Positions 43,439-52,768 of a stretch of 64,000 bases of DNA are shown here, piece after piece. Within the stretch, counting starts at the first letter, position 1. Each line of letters starts with the position of its first letter. The position numbers and the translations under genes were made by a program. The notes beneath the pieces are model-generated. The model did not search any database and was not told the DNA's origin. It saw nothing but the letters and a program-made list of their open reading frames with translations. The stretch lies in contig NCHQ01000010.1 in the NCBI GenBank assembly GCA_002281855.1, positions 100,637 through 164,636 of the forward strand, read 5' to 3'. The stretch is from Rhodospirillales bacterium 24-66-33 (lineage in GTDB: Bacteria > Pseudomonadota > Alphaproteobacteria > Reyranellales > Reyranellaceae).

Positions 43439-43989
43439 GCACGGCCGCCCTCATCTCACTCGGCCTGTCGGCCGCCGGCACGGCGGTTGGCTTCGCGGGC
43501 CAACTCCAGCAGCAGCAGGCTCAGCAGAAGACGGCGGCGGCCGCCGCCGCCCAGGCCGTCTATCAGGCGCAGGTCGCGCGCCAGAATCAGGAGCTGATGA
43601 ACCGGCGAGCGGACGACGCCCTTCAGCAAGGGCGGATCGCGGAGGAGACAAGCCGCCGGCTCACCAGTCAGAGGATCGGGGCCCAGACGGCCCGCCTGGC
43701 CGCGCAGGGAACCGACCTCGAGGGCAGCCCCACCGACATACTGGGCGACACGGCCGGTGCGGGTGAGGCTGACGCCCTTGCCTTGCGCGCCAAGGCTGCG
43801 CGCGAGGCCTACGACTACCAAGTGGCCGGAGTCGGCTATGGCAACACGGGAGTTCTGGAAACCAACCGCGCGCTCAATTCGACGTCTAGTCCGAGCTATC
43901 TGGGCGCGGGGGCGTCGCTCCTCTCGAGCGCATCGACGCTCGCGGACAAGTGGCGGAATTTCCAGCTTAACAAGGGCGGACGGGTTTGA
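43426..43989 (+). CDS. T7 gp14-like internal virion protein
   Basis: 187 residues. A hydrophobic start (STAALISLGLSAAGTAVGF), a long Gln/Ala-rich helix (QQQAQQKTAAAAAAQAVYQA) and a region rich in Ser and Gly near the end match gp14-type ejection proteins that insert in the host envelope. In T7-like phages two large core proteins follow; here the phage block ends instead. Confidence 0.72.
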   Translation: MSGMSTAALISLGLSAAGTAVGFAGQLQQQQAQQKTAAAAAAQAVYQAQVARQNQELMNRRADDALQQGRIAEETSRRLTSQRIGAQTARLAAQGTDLEGSPTDILGDTAGAGEADALALRAKAAREAYDYQVAGVGYGNTGVLETNRALNSTSSPSYLGAGASLLSSASTLADKWRNFQLNKGGRV

Positions 43990-44139
43990 TGGATGCACGC
44001 TGGCACGACCAAATTCGGCAATGCCCCAGTTTTGTCGCATCCCCTTCCGATTAACGTCGCATATCCAGGCAGGCGTCATTAACCGGGTTGATGCATCCAG
44101 AACGTTGACTTTTTTCGCTGCGACGACGACACGTGCAGA

Positions 44140-44859
44140 ATGCTGACAGCTTCCCGCCCGCCATGGACTTCTCCAAGCTACCGACCGGACATCGATGGTT
44201 TGCGGGCGATATCAGTCATCGTTGTGATCTTGTTTCATGCCTTCCCTGAAAACCTCAGGGGGGGCTTTATCGGCGTCGACGTGTTCTTCGTCATATCCGG
44301 ATATTTGATCGGCGGACTTATAACGCAAGAACTGGATGCCGGCACTTTTAGCTTCCAGGCTTTCTACGCGCGACGGATCCGGCGTATTCTTCCAGCACTA
44401 GTTGTCGTCGTTCTGTTTGTCTTGCTTGTCGGTTGGAACAGTATGTTTCCGCCCGAATTCTCGCAACTTGGCAGGCACATCGCAGCGGCAACGTTGTTCA
44501 TCTCCAATTTCGCGCTACTCAGTGAAGTGGGTTACTTCGATATGGAGGCCCATACCAAGCCTCTGTTGCATCTTTGGTCTTTGGCGATAGAGGAGCAGTT
44601 CTATCTCATATGGCCGCTCTTCGCGTGGGCCTTACGGAGACAACGACGGCTCTTCCTTTTTTTGACTGTTGGAGTAGCGGCGTCGTCGTTCTCTTTAAGT
44701 GTTACTGAGGCTGATGCGTCAGTCGCCTTCTATTCGCCACTGACCCGAGTTTGGGAGTTGGCGATTGGAGTGCTGGCGGCACACATGCCGCGTGAAGTTG
44801 TTGACCGCTGGCTTAACTCGGGGTCTGCTCGGCAAGCGCTCGGCGTACTGGGGCTATAG
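44140..44859 (+). pseudogene. 3'-truncated acyltransferase-3 (OafA/WblI-like)
   Basis: 239 residues of the N-terminal part of an integral-membrane O-acyltransferase. Motifs are YRPDIDGLRAISVIVVILFH, GFIGVDVFFVISGYLI, YARRIRRILPALVVVV and HLWSLAIEEQFYLIWPLFAW. The family normally has at least ten membrane helices over about 350 residues and often an extra SGNH domain. This frame stops abruptly at 44859, two codons past the apparent junction. Lower GC than neighbours. It could be a former antigen-modifying conversion gene. Confidence 0.8.
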
Positions 44860-45170
44860 ACGGCCTTCCATCCGCGATTGTGTACGAGGTCCCATGTATT
44901 GGCGTTGAACTTGCCGTCCCAGGCGCCGAACTCCACGCACCAGCCACCGGCTATCTCCAGCCGGTCAAGTATGTGGGCAATCACGCCATCTTCCCCGACC
45001 TGCGACGTGATGGATTTGGCGTGGCTGATCAGGGGATTGTTCCGCTCGATGCGCTCCCGTTCGGCTACCTCGTCCGGGTGAACGACTTCCAGACGCCGCT
45101 TGCCGGAGCGAAAGCGTGCCAAGTCGGGCCGAAGGAAACGATCCACCCACCGCAAGACATTATCAATCAC
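44856..45170 (-). pseudogene. 3'-truncated FkbM-like methyltransferase fragment
   Basis: Read on minus from a GTG at 45170 (GGGGGGAAA upstream). The product runs MIDNVLRWVDRFLRPDL, then the SAM-binding start SQVGEDGVIAHILDRLEIAG, WCVEFGAWDGKFNANTWDL and GWKAVY. It then enters sequence antisense to the acyltransferase and loses similarity. The remaining methyltransferase domain is missing. Together with the gene on the other strand it marks a deletion or recombination junction at about 44855. Confidence 0.78.
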
Positions 45171-45413
45171 GCCAACTTTCCCCCCTGGATGGCAGCAGCC
45201 TCAAGCTCGCCGTCACACGTGACGAGTCCGATTGCGGGAGCCAAAGACCTAGCGGGCATGCCACTTTTGGCATCTTTCGTACAGCGCGGGATACGAAGGG
45301 CGGGCAAGAGCGTGAGGCCCACCCTGTATTGAGCCCGCGCCCGTCGCTCCTAGGCAACGTCAGGCTTCTTTCGACGTTTCTGGCGCACCAATTCCAATGG
45401 TGCGGAGATCTCA

Positions 45414-45965
45414 ATGGGCCTGCTCGACGTCTTGACCGGAATGCGCAACGGCCCGCGGGGCGGCAGCAGCGGAGGGGGCGGAATGTCGCCCATCACGATG
45501 GCCTTGCTTGGCCTCCTTGCCTATAGGGCCGTCAAGGGCTTCTCGCCCTCCGCAATTCCACCGGCGCCGGGCAAGCCCGGCGAGGCCGCGCCGGAGGGTG
45601 GTGGCCTGTCCGACATTCTGGACCGTCTGGGGATGGGAAACAGTCCGCTCGCACGCGGGTTGGGGGCGAGCGGCCTCGGCGGCATCCTGAGCGGCGGTCT
45701 GGGCGATCTCCTCAAGCAGTTCCAGGGCGCCGGCAAGACCGACGTCGCCGAATCCTGGGTGAGCACGGGCCAGAACAAGCAGGTCGCGGCAGAGGAGCTG
45801 AGCGAGGTTCTCTCGGAGGATCAGATCGCCTTCCTGATGGAAAAGACGGGATTGTCGCGGGAGGATCTGCTGAGAGGCCTGGCCGACGAGCTGCCCAGGG
45901 CCGTCAACGAGCTGACGCCGACCGGCCGCCTGCCGTCCCCCGGCGAAATCGACAAAGCGATCTGA
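45414..45965 (+). CDS. YidB-family protein
   Basis: 183 residues. A Gly-rich start and a short hydrophobic helix (ITMALLGLLAYRAVKGF) precede a Gly/Leu-rich linker and the C-terminal YidB/DUF937 part: GKTDVAESWVSTGQNKQV, then EVLSEDQIAFLMEKTGLSRE and LADELPRAVNELTP. Function unknown. GGAGATCTC precedes the ATG. First chromosomal gene after the junction; paired with the next gene 7 bases away. Confidence 0.85.
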   Translation: MGLLDVLTGMRNGPRGGSSGGGGMSPITMALLGLLAYRAVKGFSPSAIPPAPGKPGEAAPEGGGLSDILDRLGMGNSPLARGLGASGLGGILSGGLGDLLKQFQGAGKTDVAESWVSTGQNKQVAAEELSEVLSEDQIAFLMEKTGLSREDLLRGLADELPRAVNELTPTGRLPSPGEIDKAI

Positions 45966-45972
45966 GGCCCCG

Positions 45973-46221
45973 ATGCTCTGGATCGTCGTCATCGGCTTCG
46001 TGGCCGGTATCATCGCGCGGCTGGTTTCCTCGGCGCCGAACAAGCCCGCGGGTTTCCTGCTCACGACCCTGCTGGGCATCGCCGGCGCCTTCGTCGCCAC
46101 CTTCATTGGCCAGGCGGTCGGCTGGTACCAGGCGGACCAAGGTGCGGGCTTCATCGCGGCCACCCTGGGCGCGCTGGTCGTGCTGTTCATCTGGAATAAA
46201 TTCGCGGCCCGCCGGGCTTAG
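45973..46221 (+). CDS. GlsB/YeaQ/YmgE-family small membrane protein
   Basis: 82 residues with three hydrophobic segments: LWIVVIGFVAGIIARL, FLLTTLLGIAGAFVATFIG and GFIAATLGALVVLFIWN. The Gly spacing is typical of the transglycosylase-associated (GlsB/YeaQ) stress family. Inner membrane. It probably shares the YidB transcript. Confidence 0.88.
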   Translation: MLWIVVIGFVAGIIARLVSSAPNKPAGFLLTTLLGIAGAFVATFIGQAVGWYQADQGAGFIAATLGALVVLFIWNKFAARRA

Positions 46222-46333
46222 TACGGGCAGCCTTCCTCAGGGGGCGTCGCGCCCGCAGCGCTCCTGGGCCTTGCGTTCGGCCTCCGACAGTTGGGCCAGC
46301 GTGGGTTTCGAGTGCCTGTTCCAGTGGCCGGCG

Positions 46334-48343
46334 TCAGATCGGGCGGGTCGCCTGCTCGAGCCAGACGCGGGTTGCTTCGTCGACGGTGGGGCCGACGGTG
46401 TCCCGCACGCGCCGGTGATAGTCGTTGAGCCACTGGCGCTCAGCCTCGGTGAGCAGCCCGGGCTCGACGCAGGCGAGGTCGATGGGCGCCAGGGTCAGCG
46501 TCTCGAATTCGAGGTAGCGGCGGTCGGCGCCCTCGATCTCTGCCTCTTTGACGGCCACAAGATTCTCGATGCGGATGCCGTAGGCGCCGGTCTTGTAGTA
46601 GCCGGGTTCGTTGCTGACGATCATGCCGGGCAGCAGAGCGACTGAATTCGGCATCTTGGAGATGCGGTGCGGGCCCTCGTGCACCGAGAGATAGGCACCG
46701 ACTCCATGTCCGGTGCCGTGGTCATAGTCGAGGCCGACCTGCCACAGCGCATGGCGTGCCAGCACGTCGATCTGCGAGCCGGTGGTGCCCGCGGGGAAGC
46801 GCGCGCCCGCGAGCGCGATGTGTCCCTTGAGGACGCGGGTGAAGCGGTCGCGCATTTCCGGCGACGGCGTGCCGACGGCGACGGTGCGGGTGATGTCGGT
46901 CGTGCCGTCGCGATACTGCCCGCCCGAATCCACGAGATAGAGGCTGCCGGGCTCGAGCCGGCGCTCGCTCACCTCGGAGGCCCGGTAATGGACGATGGCG
47001 CCGTTGGCGCCGGCGCCCGAGATCGTGTCGAAGCTGAGGTCGCGCAGCTTCCCGGTCTCTTCGCGCAGCGCCTGCAGCCGGTCGGACACCTCGATTTCGC
47101 CCAGGCGCCCCGTCCTGGACTCGTGGTCGAGCCAACCCAGGAAACGGCTGACGGCGGCGCCGTCGCGACGATGGGCGGTCCGGATGCCTTCCAGCTCGAT
47201 CGCGTTCTTGCAGGCCTTGGGCAGCGCGATCGGATCGGCGTCGCGGACCAGGGTCGCGCCCGCGCCCTGCAGCCGGGTCGCCGCCCAGTAGGGCGCCGTC
47301 GAGGTCTCGACCAGGACGCGCTTTCCGAGCTTGCCCAGCAGGTCGAGCGCGCCGCCCAGCTCGTCGGGCGGTGCCAGCGTCACGGCATTGCCCAGCCAGG
47401 AAACGGTACGGTCCGGGATCTTGCGGCGGTCCATGTAGAGATCGACATGCCCGTCGCTGTGGAGCAGCGCGAAGCCCAGGGCGAACGGCGTGCGCGGGAC
47501 GTCGCCGCCGCGCACGTTGAGCAGCCAGGCGATCGAATCGGGCGCGGTGATCAGCGCCACGTCGGCGTTCCGGCCGGCCAGGATGACGGCGATGCGGGCG
47601 CGCTTGCTCTCGCTGGTCTCGCCGGCGAACTCCACGGGATGCGGCAGCATGGGCGCGAGCGGCGCCGGCGGCCGTTCCCGCCACACCGCGTCGACGGGAT
47701 TTGCCTCCACCGGCACGAAGCTGCCGCCGGCCCGCTGGCAGGCGCGGGCGAAGCGATCCTGGCCGTCGACGGTCTGCAGCCAGGGATCGAAACCCAGCCG
47801 GCCGCCCTTGGGCAGGTTCTCGGCGATCCACTGCTCGGCCGACTGCTCGGGAATCTGGTGCGGTACGAACGCCGCGACGTTGACCTGGTCGCGCACCGCC
47901 AAGGTGTAGCGGCCATCGACGAAGATCGCCGCGCGGTCCGCCAGCACGATCGCGAGGCCGGCCGAACCGCTGAAGCCGGTGAGCCAGCCCAGCCGCTGAG
48001 AGCGGCGCGGCACGTATTCACCCTGATGCTCGTCTGCGCGGGGCACGACGAAACCGTCCAGTCCGCGGCGCTTCAGCTCGGCGCGCAGGTCGGCCAGGCG
48101 CGCGGCCGGCGCCGGGCTCGCCTGCAGCCCGTCATCGGCGGCTGCCAGCTGTGCACGCCACTTGGACAGTGCCCTGGTCATTTCGGCATCAGCTGCCGGA
48201 TCGATCAGCTCGACCCACTCCGGCCCGGACAGGCTTTCGGGCGCGGCGGCTACTCCGCGCATCAGCTCGGCGAGCGAAGCAGGGTCGGTACCGCGGCCAC
48301 GGCGGCGGAGGAGGGCGATTACGTCGTCGGGAGCGGTCGTCAT
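46334..48343 (-). CDS. Xaa-Pro aminopeptidase (aminopeptidase P family, long form)
   Basis: 669 residues. Two creatinase-type N-terminal domains precede the pita-bread metallopeptidase. The metal ligands are recognisable as Asp in YLVDSGGQY, Asp in GTTDITRTV, His in GTGHGVGAYL, Glu in VSNEPGYY and Glu in IRIENLV. It removes N-terminal residues before proline. The start at 48343 (MTTAPDDVIALL) is preferred; no clear ribosome site is visible, so a short upstream extension remains possible. Its promoter region is shared with the divergent DUF1127 gene. Confidence 0.92.
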   Translation of the reverse strand: MTTAPDDVIALLRRRGRGTDPASLAELMRGVAAAPESLSGPEWVELIDPAADAEMTRALSKWRAQLAAADDGLQASPAPAARLADLRAELKRRGLDGFVVPRADEHQGEYVPRRSQRLGWLTGFSGSAGLAIVLADRAAIFVDGRYTLAVRDQVNVAAFVPHQIPEQSAEQWIAENLPKGGRLGFDPWLQTVDGQDRFARACQRAGGSFVPVEANPVDAVWRERPPAPLAPMLPHPVEFAGETSESKRARIAVILAGRNADVALITAPDSIAWLLNVRGGDVPRTPFALGFALLHSDGHVDLYMDRRKIPDRTVSWLGNAVTLAPPDELGGALDLLGKLGKRVLVETSTAPYWAATRLQGAGATLVRDADPIALPKACKNAIELEGIRTAHRRDGAAVSRFLGWLDHESRTGRLGEIEVSDRLQALREETGKLRDLSFDTISGAGANGAIVHYRASEVSERRLEPGSLYLVDSGGQYRDGTTDITRTVAVGTPSPEMRDRFTRVLKGHIALAGARFPAGTTGSQIDVLARHALWQVGLDYDHGTGHGVGAYLSVHEGPHRISKMPNSVALLPGMIVSNEPGYYKTGAYGIRIENLVAVKEAEIEGADRRYLEFETLTLAPIDLACVEPGLLTEAERQWLNDYHRRVRDTVGPTVDEATRVWLEQATRPI

Positions 48344-48401
48344 GATGCACACGACCCTACGCGCGGCGATGGGTCCGATCAAACCGAGCAATTATATTTC
48401 G

Positions 48402-48415
48402 TTCGCAGTTGCGAA
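48402..48415. promoter_or_regulatory. Palindromic operator candidate TTCGCA-GT-TGCGAA
   Basis: A perfect 6+6 palindrome with a 2-base centre in the AT-richer 211-bp gap between aminopeptidase P and the DUF1127 gene. It lies 59 bases upstream of the aminopeptidase start, where a dimeric repressor could act. Also embedded in a wider ATTTCG/CGAAAT inverted repeat. The binding protein is unknown. Confidence 0.45.
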
Positions 48416-48435
48416 ATGCTTCGGGATGCCTCGCC

Positions 48436-48500
48436 ATGCATTCAGTGCATATCGCACCTTCAGAGTACGCACTTATTGTTGCGGCTCAAGGCTCTATATT
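48436..48500 (+). promoter_or_regulatory. Candidate promoter of the DUF1127 gene with an upstream inverted repeat
   Basis: TTATTG (48473-48478) and TATATT (48495-48500) are spaced by 16 bases, a fair sigma-70 match, 54 bases before the ATG at 48555. An ATGCA-N5-TGCAT inverted repeat at 48436-48450 lies just upstream and could bind a regulator. Confidence 0.4.
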
Positions 48501-48554
48501 TTCTGGGTGCAGTGCAACATCGACTATCGCGCCGCACAATAGAAGGAGAGACTC

Positions 48555-48962
48555 ATGATGACCCAGCCGATTCGGACCTTTAAGGATCTGACCAGCGAAA
48601 CTGCGCCGGCGGGGGGAAACGCGAATTCCAAGATCAGCTTCACCCTCGACGATCGCCACCTGCTCGAGCTGCGCGCCCGCTACGCGCGTGCCGAATGGCT
48701 GGCGAATGCCTTGGGTGACGCGATCGTGTGGGTCGGCCGTCTGTACGATCGCGCCGTTGGCGGGATCAAGGCCGACCTCAAGCTGCGCGCCGCCGAGGCC
48801 CAGCTCCACCGCATGACCGACCGCGAATTGTCGGACCTCGGCCTGTGCCGGGCCGACATCACCTTTGCGATCCGTGAGGCCGCCGAAGGCGTCGCGCCGC
48901 GGTTCGACGATGTCGGCGGGCAGGTCACTGCGGCAAACCAGAATCTGCGCCGCGCGGCGTAG
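48555..48962 (+). CDS. DUF1127-containing protein
   Basis: 135 residues. The C-terminal half carries the DUF1127 motif LHRMTDRELSDLGLCRADIT. The N-terminal half is a charged helical region (DRHLLELRARYARAEWLANA). Short DUF1127 proteins bind RNA and tune small RNAs and phosphate or carbon metabolism in alphaproteobacteria; this longer version has not been assigned that role. GAAGGAGAG precedes the ATG and a strong terminator follows. Confidence 0.85.
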   Translation: MMTQPIRTFKDLTSETAPAGGNANSKISFTLDDRHLLELRARYARAEWLANALGDAIVWVGRLYDRAVGGIKADLKLRAAEAQLHRMTDRELSDLGLCRADITFAIREAAEGVAPRFDDVGGQVTAANQNLRRAA

Positions 48963-48993
48963 CCGATTGTTGAGTAGCGTAAGCGTAAGCGTA

Positions 48994-49019
48994 AGGGGGC
49001 CGGCGTAAGCCGGCCCTTT
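48994..49019 (+). terminator. Intrinsic terminator after the DUF1127 gene
   Basis: An 8-bp perfect stem GGGCCGGC-GTAA-GCCGGCCC followed by TTT, extendable by G-T pairs. It is preceded by three tandem GCGTAA hexamers (about 48977-48994). It also lies just past the end of the convergent prmA gene. Confidence 0.85.
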
Positions 49020-49030
49020 CATTTTGAGCG

Positions 49031-49920
49031 TCAGCTGCGGCGCAGGACCAGGCTGCGCCACCAGGCACCACCCGTCTCGAGATCGATGCGACGTTCGAAG
49101 GTGAAGCCGTGACCCTCGTAGCCGGCGATGATGCCGGCCGCCTGCTCGACCAGCAGGCCGCTCAGCAGCACCCGCCCGCCTGGGCGGACCGAGGCGCCGA
49201 ACGACTCTGCGAGATCGAGTAACGGCGCGGCCAGGATGTTGGCCACGATCAGGTCGTAGGGCGCTCGGCCGGTCAGCGCGTCGGCCTGCAGGCCCGCGGA
49301 AACGAAGAAGGAGCAGAGCTCCGGGACACCATTCAGCGCCGCGTTGTCGCGCGCGACCTCCACCGCCTCGGCATCGTTGTCGCCGCCGGTCACCGGCCGC
49401 TGCCAGAGCTTGGCCATGGCGATGGCCAGGATGCCGCTGCCGCAGCCCACGTCCACGGCGTTGACCGTTTCCGCCGGATCGAGGGTCGCCAGCATCTCGA
49501 GACAGCCGCGCGTCGTGGCATGCGTGCCGGTGCCGAACGCCAGGCCGGCGTCGATGCGCAACGGCAGCAGGCCTTCGGGGCGGCCGTCCATCACGTGCGA
49601 CGGGTGCACCCAGAAGGGACCGACCGCGAAGGGACGGAAGGAACGCTGGTTTTCGGCCACCCAGTCGATGTCGGGCAGCGCCTCCCAGCCCCAATGGGGT
49701 ACGTCGAGGCCGAGTGCCCGGGCCGCGGCCTCGATGGCCGCTGCGACCAGAGCCTCGTCGCCCTCGCCGAATATGTCGATGCGCCAAGGACCGTCGCGCG
49801 AGATCTCGCAGCTCGCGACGATGAAGCCTTCCTCGCCCAGCCGCTCTTCCAGAAGGATTTCCCAGTCGGCGCGCTGGGCGGCGGGCGCGACGAAGCCGGC
49901 CTTGCGTACTTTGCTCATGG

Positions 49921-49924
<4 letters not shown>
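49031..49924 (-). CDS. prmA: Ribosomal protein L11 methyltransferase
   Basis: 297 residues. The C-terminal SAM-binding domain has AVDVGCGSGILAIAMAKLW (motif I) and VANILAAPLLDLA, the NILAxxL signature of PrmA. Upstream FGTGTHATTRGCLEML is the conserved substrate-loop start. It trimethylates L11 in the ribosome. The ATG at 49924 overlaps the ABC ATPase stop (ATGA), so translation is coupled to a transporter operon, an unusual partner. Confidence 0.93.
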
Positions 49925-50939
<1,015 letters not shown>

Positions 50940-50943
<4 letters not shown>

Positions 50944-52616
50944 ATATCGAGGCCCCGTGCCCGTTGCGAGCGATCGACCGCGAGCTGCGACAGCCACATG
51001 CAGATCGCCACGATGAGCACGGCGATCACGCCCAGCGCCGCGCCGGCGCCGCGTCCCGCCGGGGTCTGCATCAGCACGTAGAGCCCGTAGGCCAGCGGCG
51101 CATCCGAGTTCGACTGCACCAGGATCAGCACCGCTGACAGTTCGACGGCGGCCGTGGCGAAGCTGGTGACGAAGCCGGCCAGCAGCCCGCCGGTCATCAG
51201 CGGGATCACAACCCGGCGCACCGTGCGCGCCTTGGTGGCGCCGAGATTCTCCGCCGCTTCCTCGAGCGAGACCGAGATCTGCTGCAGGGCCGCGTAGGCC
51301 GCGCGCAAGGCATAGGGCAGGCGGCGGATGGCGATGGCCAGCACGATCACGATCCAGAGGGTGGCGAGCGGCGTGCCGTCGGGCATGTTCACACCGTAGA
51401 AGGCGCGCAGATAGCCGATGCCCAGCACCACGCCAGGCACCGCGAGTGCGGTGCTGGCGGCCCAGTCCAGCCACTGCCGTCCGCGCAGGCGCGTGCGCAG
51501 CACGAGATAGGCGATGGCGCCGCCGATCACGACGTCGATGGTGGCGGCGAGGCCGGCATAGAGCAGCGTGTTCTTGATGTAGACGGAACTGTCGCCCAAC
51601 ACGCGCGTGTAGTGCGCCAGCGTGTAGCCGTCGGGCAGGGGGCTGTAGGACCAGACCGTGGCGAAGGACAGCAGCACCAGCCCGACATGCGGCGCCAGCA
51701 CCAGCGCCAGGATCAGGATCACGACGGCATAAGCCAGCGCCTGTTCGCGCGGCCGCAGGTGGCGTCGCGCGAGGCCGCCGCCGCCGCGCTGGGTCGTGGC
51801 GTAGTCCTTGCCCTTCATGACCAGCGCGGTCACCCACATGGTCGCTACGGCGACGAGGATCAGCACGACCGAGATCACGTAGCCCATCGGATCGTCGATG
51901 CCGATCGAGGTGATGCGCAGATAGGCCTGTGGCGCCAGCATCTCCTTGACGTTGAGCAGCAGCGGCGTCGCCACGTCGTCGAACACCTTCACGAACACCA
52001 GGCTGGCGCCGGCGATGTAGCCCGGCAGCGCCAGCGGCAGCGCGATGCGGCGGAACAGGCGCAGCCCGTGCGAGCCCAGGTTTTGTGCGGCCTCCTCCAT
52101 GCTGCGGTCGATGTTGCGCAGGGCCGCCGAGAGGTTGACCAGGATGAACGGAAAATAGTGGATCGCCTGCAGGAAGATGACGCCGTTCAGCCCTTCCATG
52201 AAGCCGATCTTGAAATCGAACCATTCATCGAGCAGCAGGTTTACCGAACCGTTGCGGCCGAACAGCAACTGCATCGCCACGGCGCCGACGAAGGGCGGCA
52301 TGATCAGTGGCAGGAAGCCCAGCGTCTGCACCAGCATGGCGCCGCGGAACTCGAAGCGTGTCGTGAGATAGGCCAGCGGCAGCGCCAGCACCGAGGCCCA
52401 CACGACCGTCATCGCCGACACGTAGACCGAGTTCCAGAACGAGCGCACGAACAGGTCGGTGCGCCCGAAGTCGAGGAAGTTCACGAGCGTGAGCCCGCCG
52501 CCGCCCTTCTCGGTGAAGGCGACATAGACCACCGTCGCCACCGGCACGATCAGGAAGACGCCGAGGAAGAGGGCGATGGCCAGCGCGAGGGCGACCTGCC
52601 CAGGGGAGCGCTGCAT
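50940..52616 (-). CDS. Fused ABC transporter permease (FbpB-like, two domains)
   Basis: 558 residues with about twelve membrane segments in two BPD-transporter domains. EAA loops are visible twice: MEEAAQNLGSHGLRLFRRIA and LEEAAENLGATKARTVRRVV. The linker (KDYATTQRGGGGLARRHL) is short and basic. Such fused permeases import Fe(III), 2-aminoethylphosphonate, thiamine or polyamines; substrate cannot be told. The ATG follows the inter-gene palindromes. Confidence 0.92.
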
Positions 52617-52628
52617 CTAAAACCTCTC

Positions 52629-52738
52629 CTCCCCTTCGCGGAGTCCGCGAAGGGGAGGTGCCCGAAGGGCGGAGGGGTCAAGGCAACACGCAGGATCTCG
52701 TGTGGGGCTCTCCCCCTCCGCCCTTCGGGCACCTCCCC
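52629..52738. repeat. Nested palindromes between binding-protein and permease genes
   Basis: A 29-base near-perfect palindrome (52629-52657; CTCCCCTTCGCGGA and its reverse complement around one G) is followed by a perfect 26-base inverted repeat. Its arms lie at 52652-52677 and 52713-52738, separated by 35 bases. Both can form strong RNA hairpins within the operon transcript. This REP-like placement often protects the binding-protein mRNA and lowers permease expression. Confidence 0.9.
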
Positions 52739-52768
52739 CGAACGACGGGCGAGGAAAGTTCACCTGAG

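Larger units (their letters stand above)
26843..43989 (+). mobile_element. Podovirus-type structural module (defective prophage or domesticated particle)
   Basis: All genes point the same way and are tightly packed, many overlapping by 1-13 bases. Order: large terminase, a beta-barrel cargo gene, portal, scaffold, capsid, cement protein, small proteins, lysis genes, adaptor, nozzle, tail fibre, internal-virion-like proteins. The portal, gp11/gp12-like tail and short-tail genes indicate a podovirus. No integrase, repressor, polymerase, small terminase or gp15/gp16-like core protein is visible. Base composition resembles the host. I found no convincing flanking direct repeat or tRNA att site, so the outer limits are set by gene content. 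Confidence 0.85.

Noticed and set aside
40659..43989. Diversity-generating retroelement near the tail fibre, as in BPP-1
   Set aside because: No reverse transcriptase and no template/variable repeat with A-specific differences is visible.
26712..45413. Attachment-site direct repeats flanking the phage block
   Set aside because: By eye I found no convincing matching core, tRNA or integrase; only an 8-base inverted pair TGGATGCA/TGCATCCA around 43990 and 44092, too short to call.
46222..46333. Short minus-strand frame ending ERKAQERCGRDAP after aminopeptidase P
   Set aside because: Protein-like composition but no start codon in frame before it enters the peptidase gene.
46667..48583. Long open frame on plus opposite aminopeptidase P
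   Set aside because: No recognisable domain, while the minus strand shows all five metal ligands of the peptidase.
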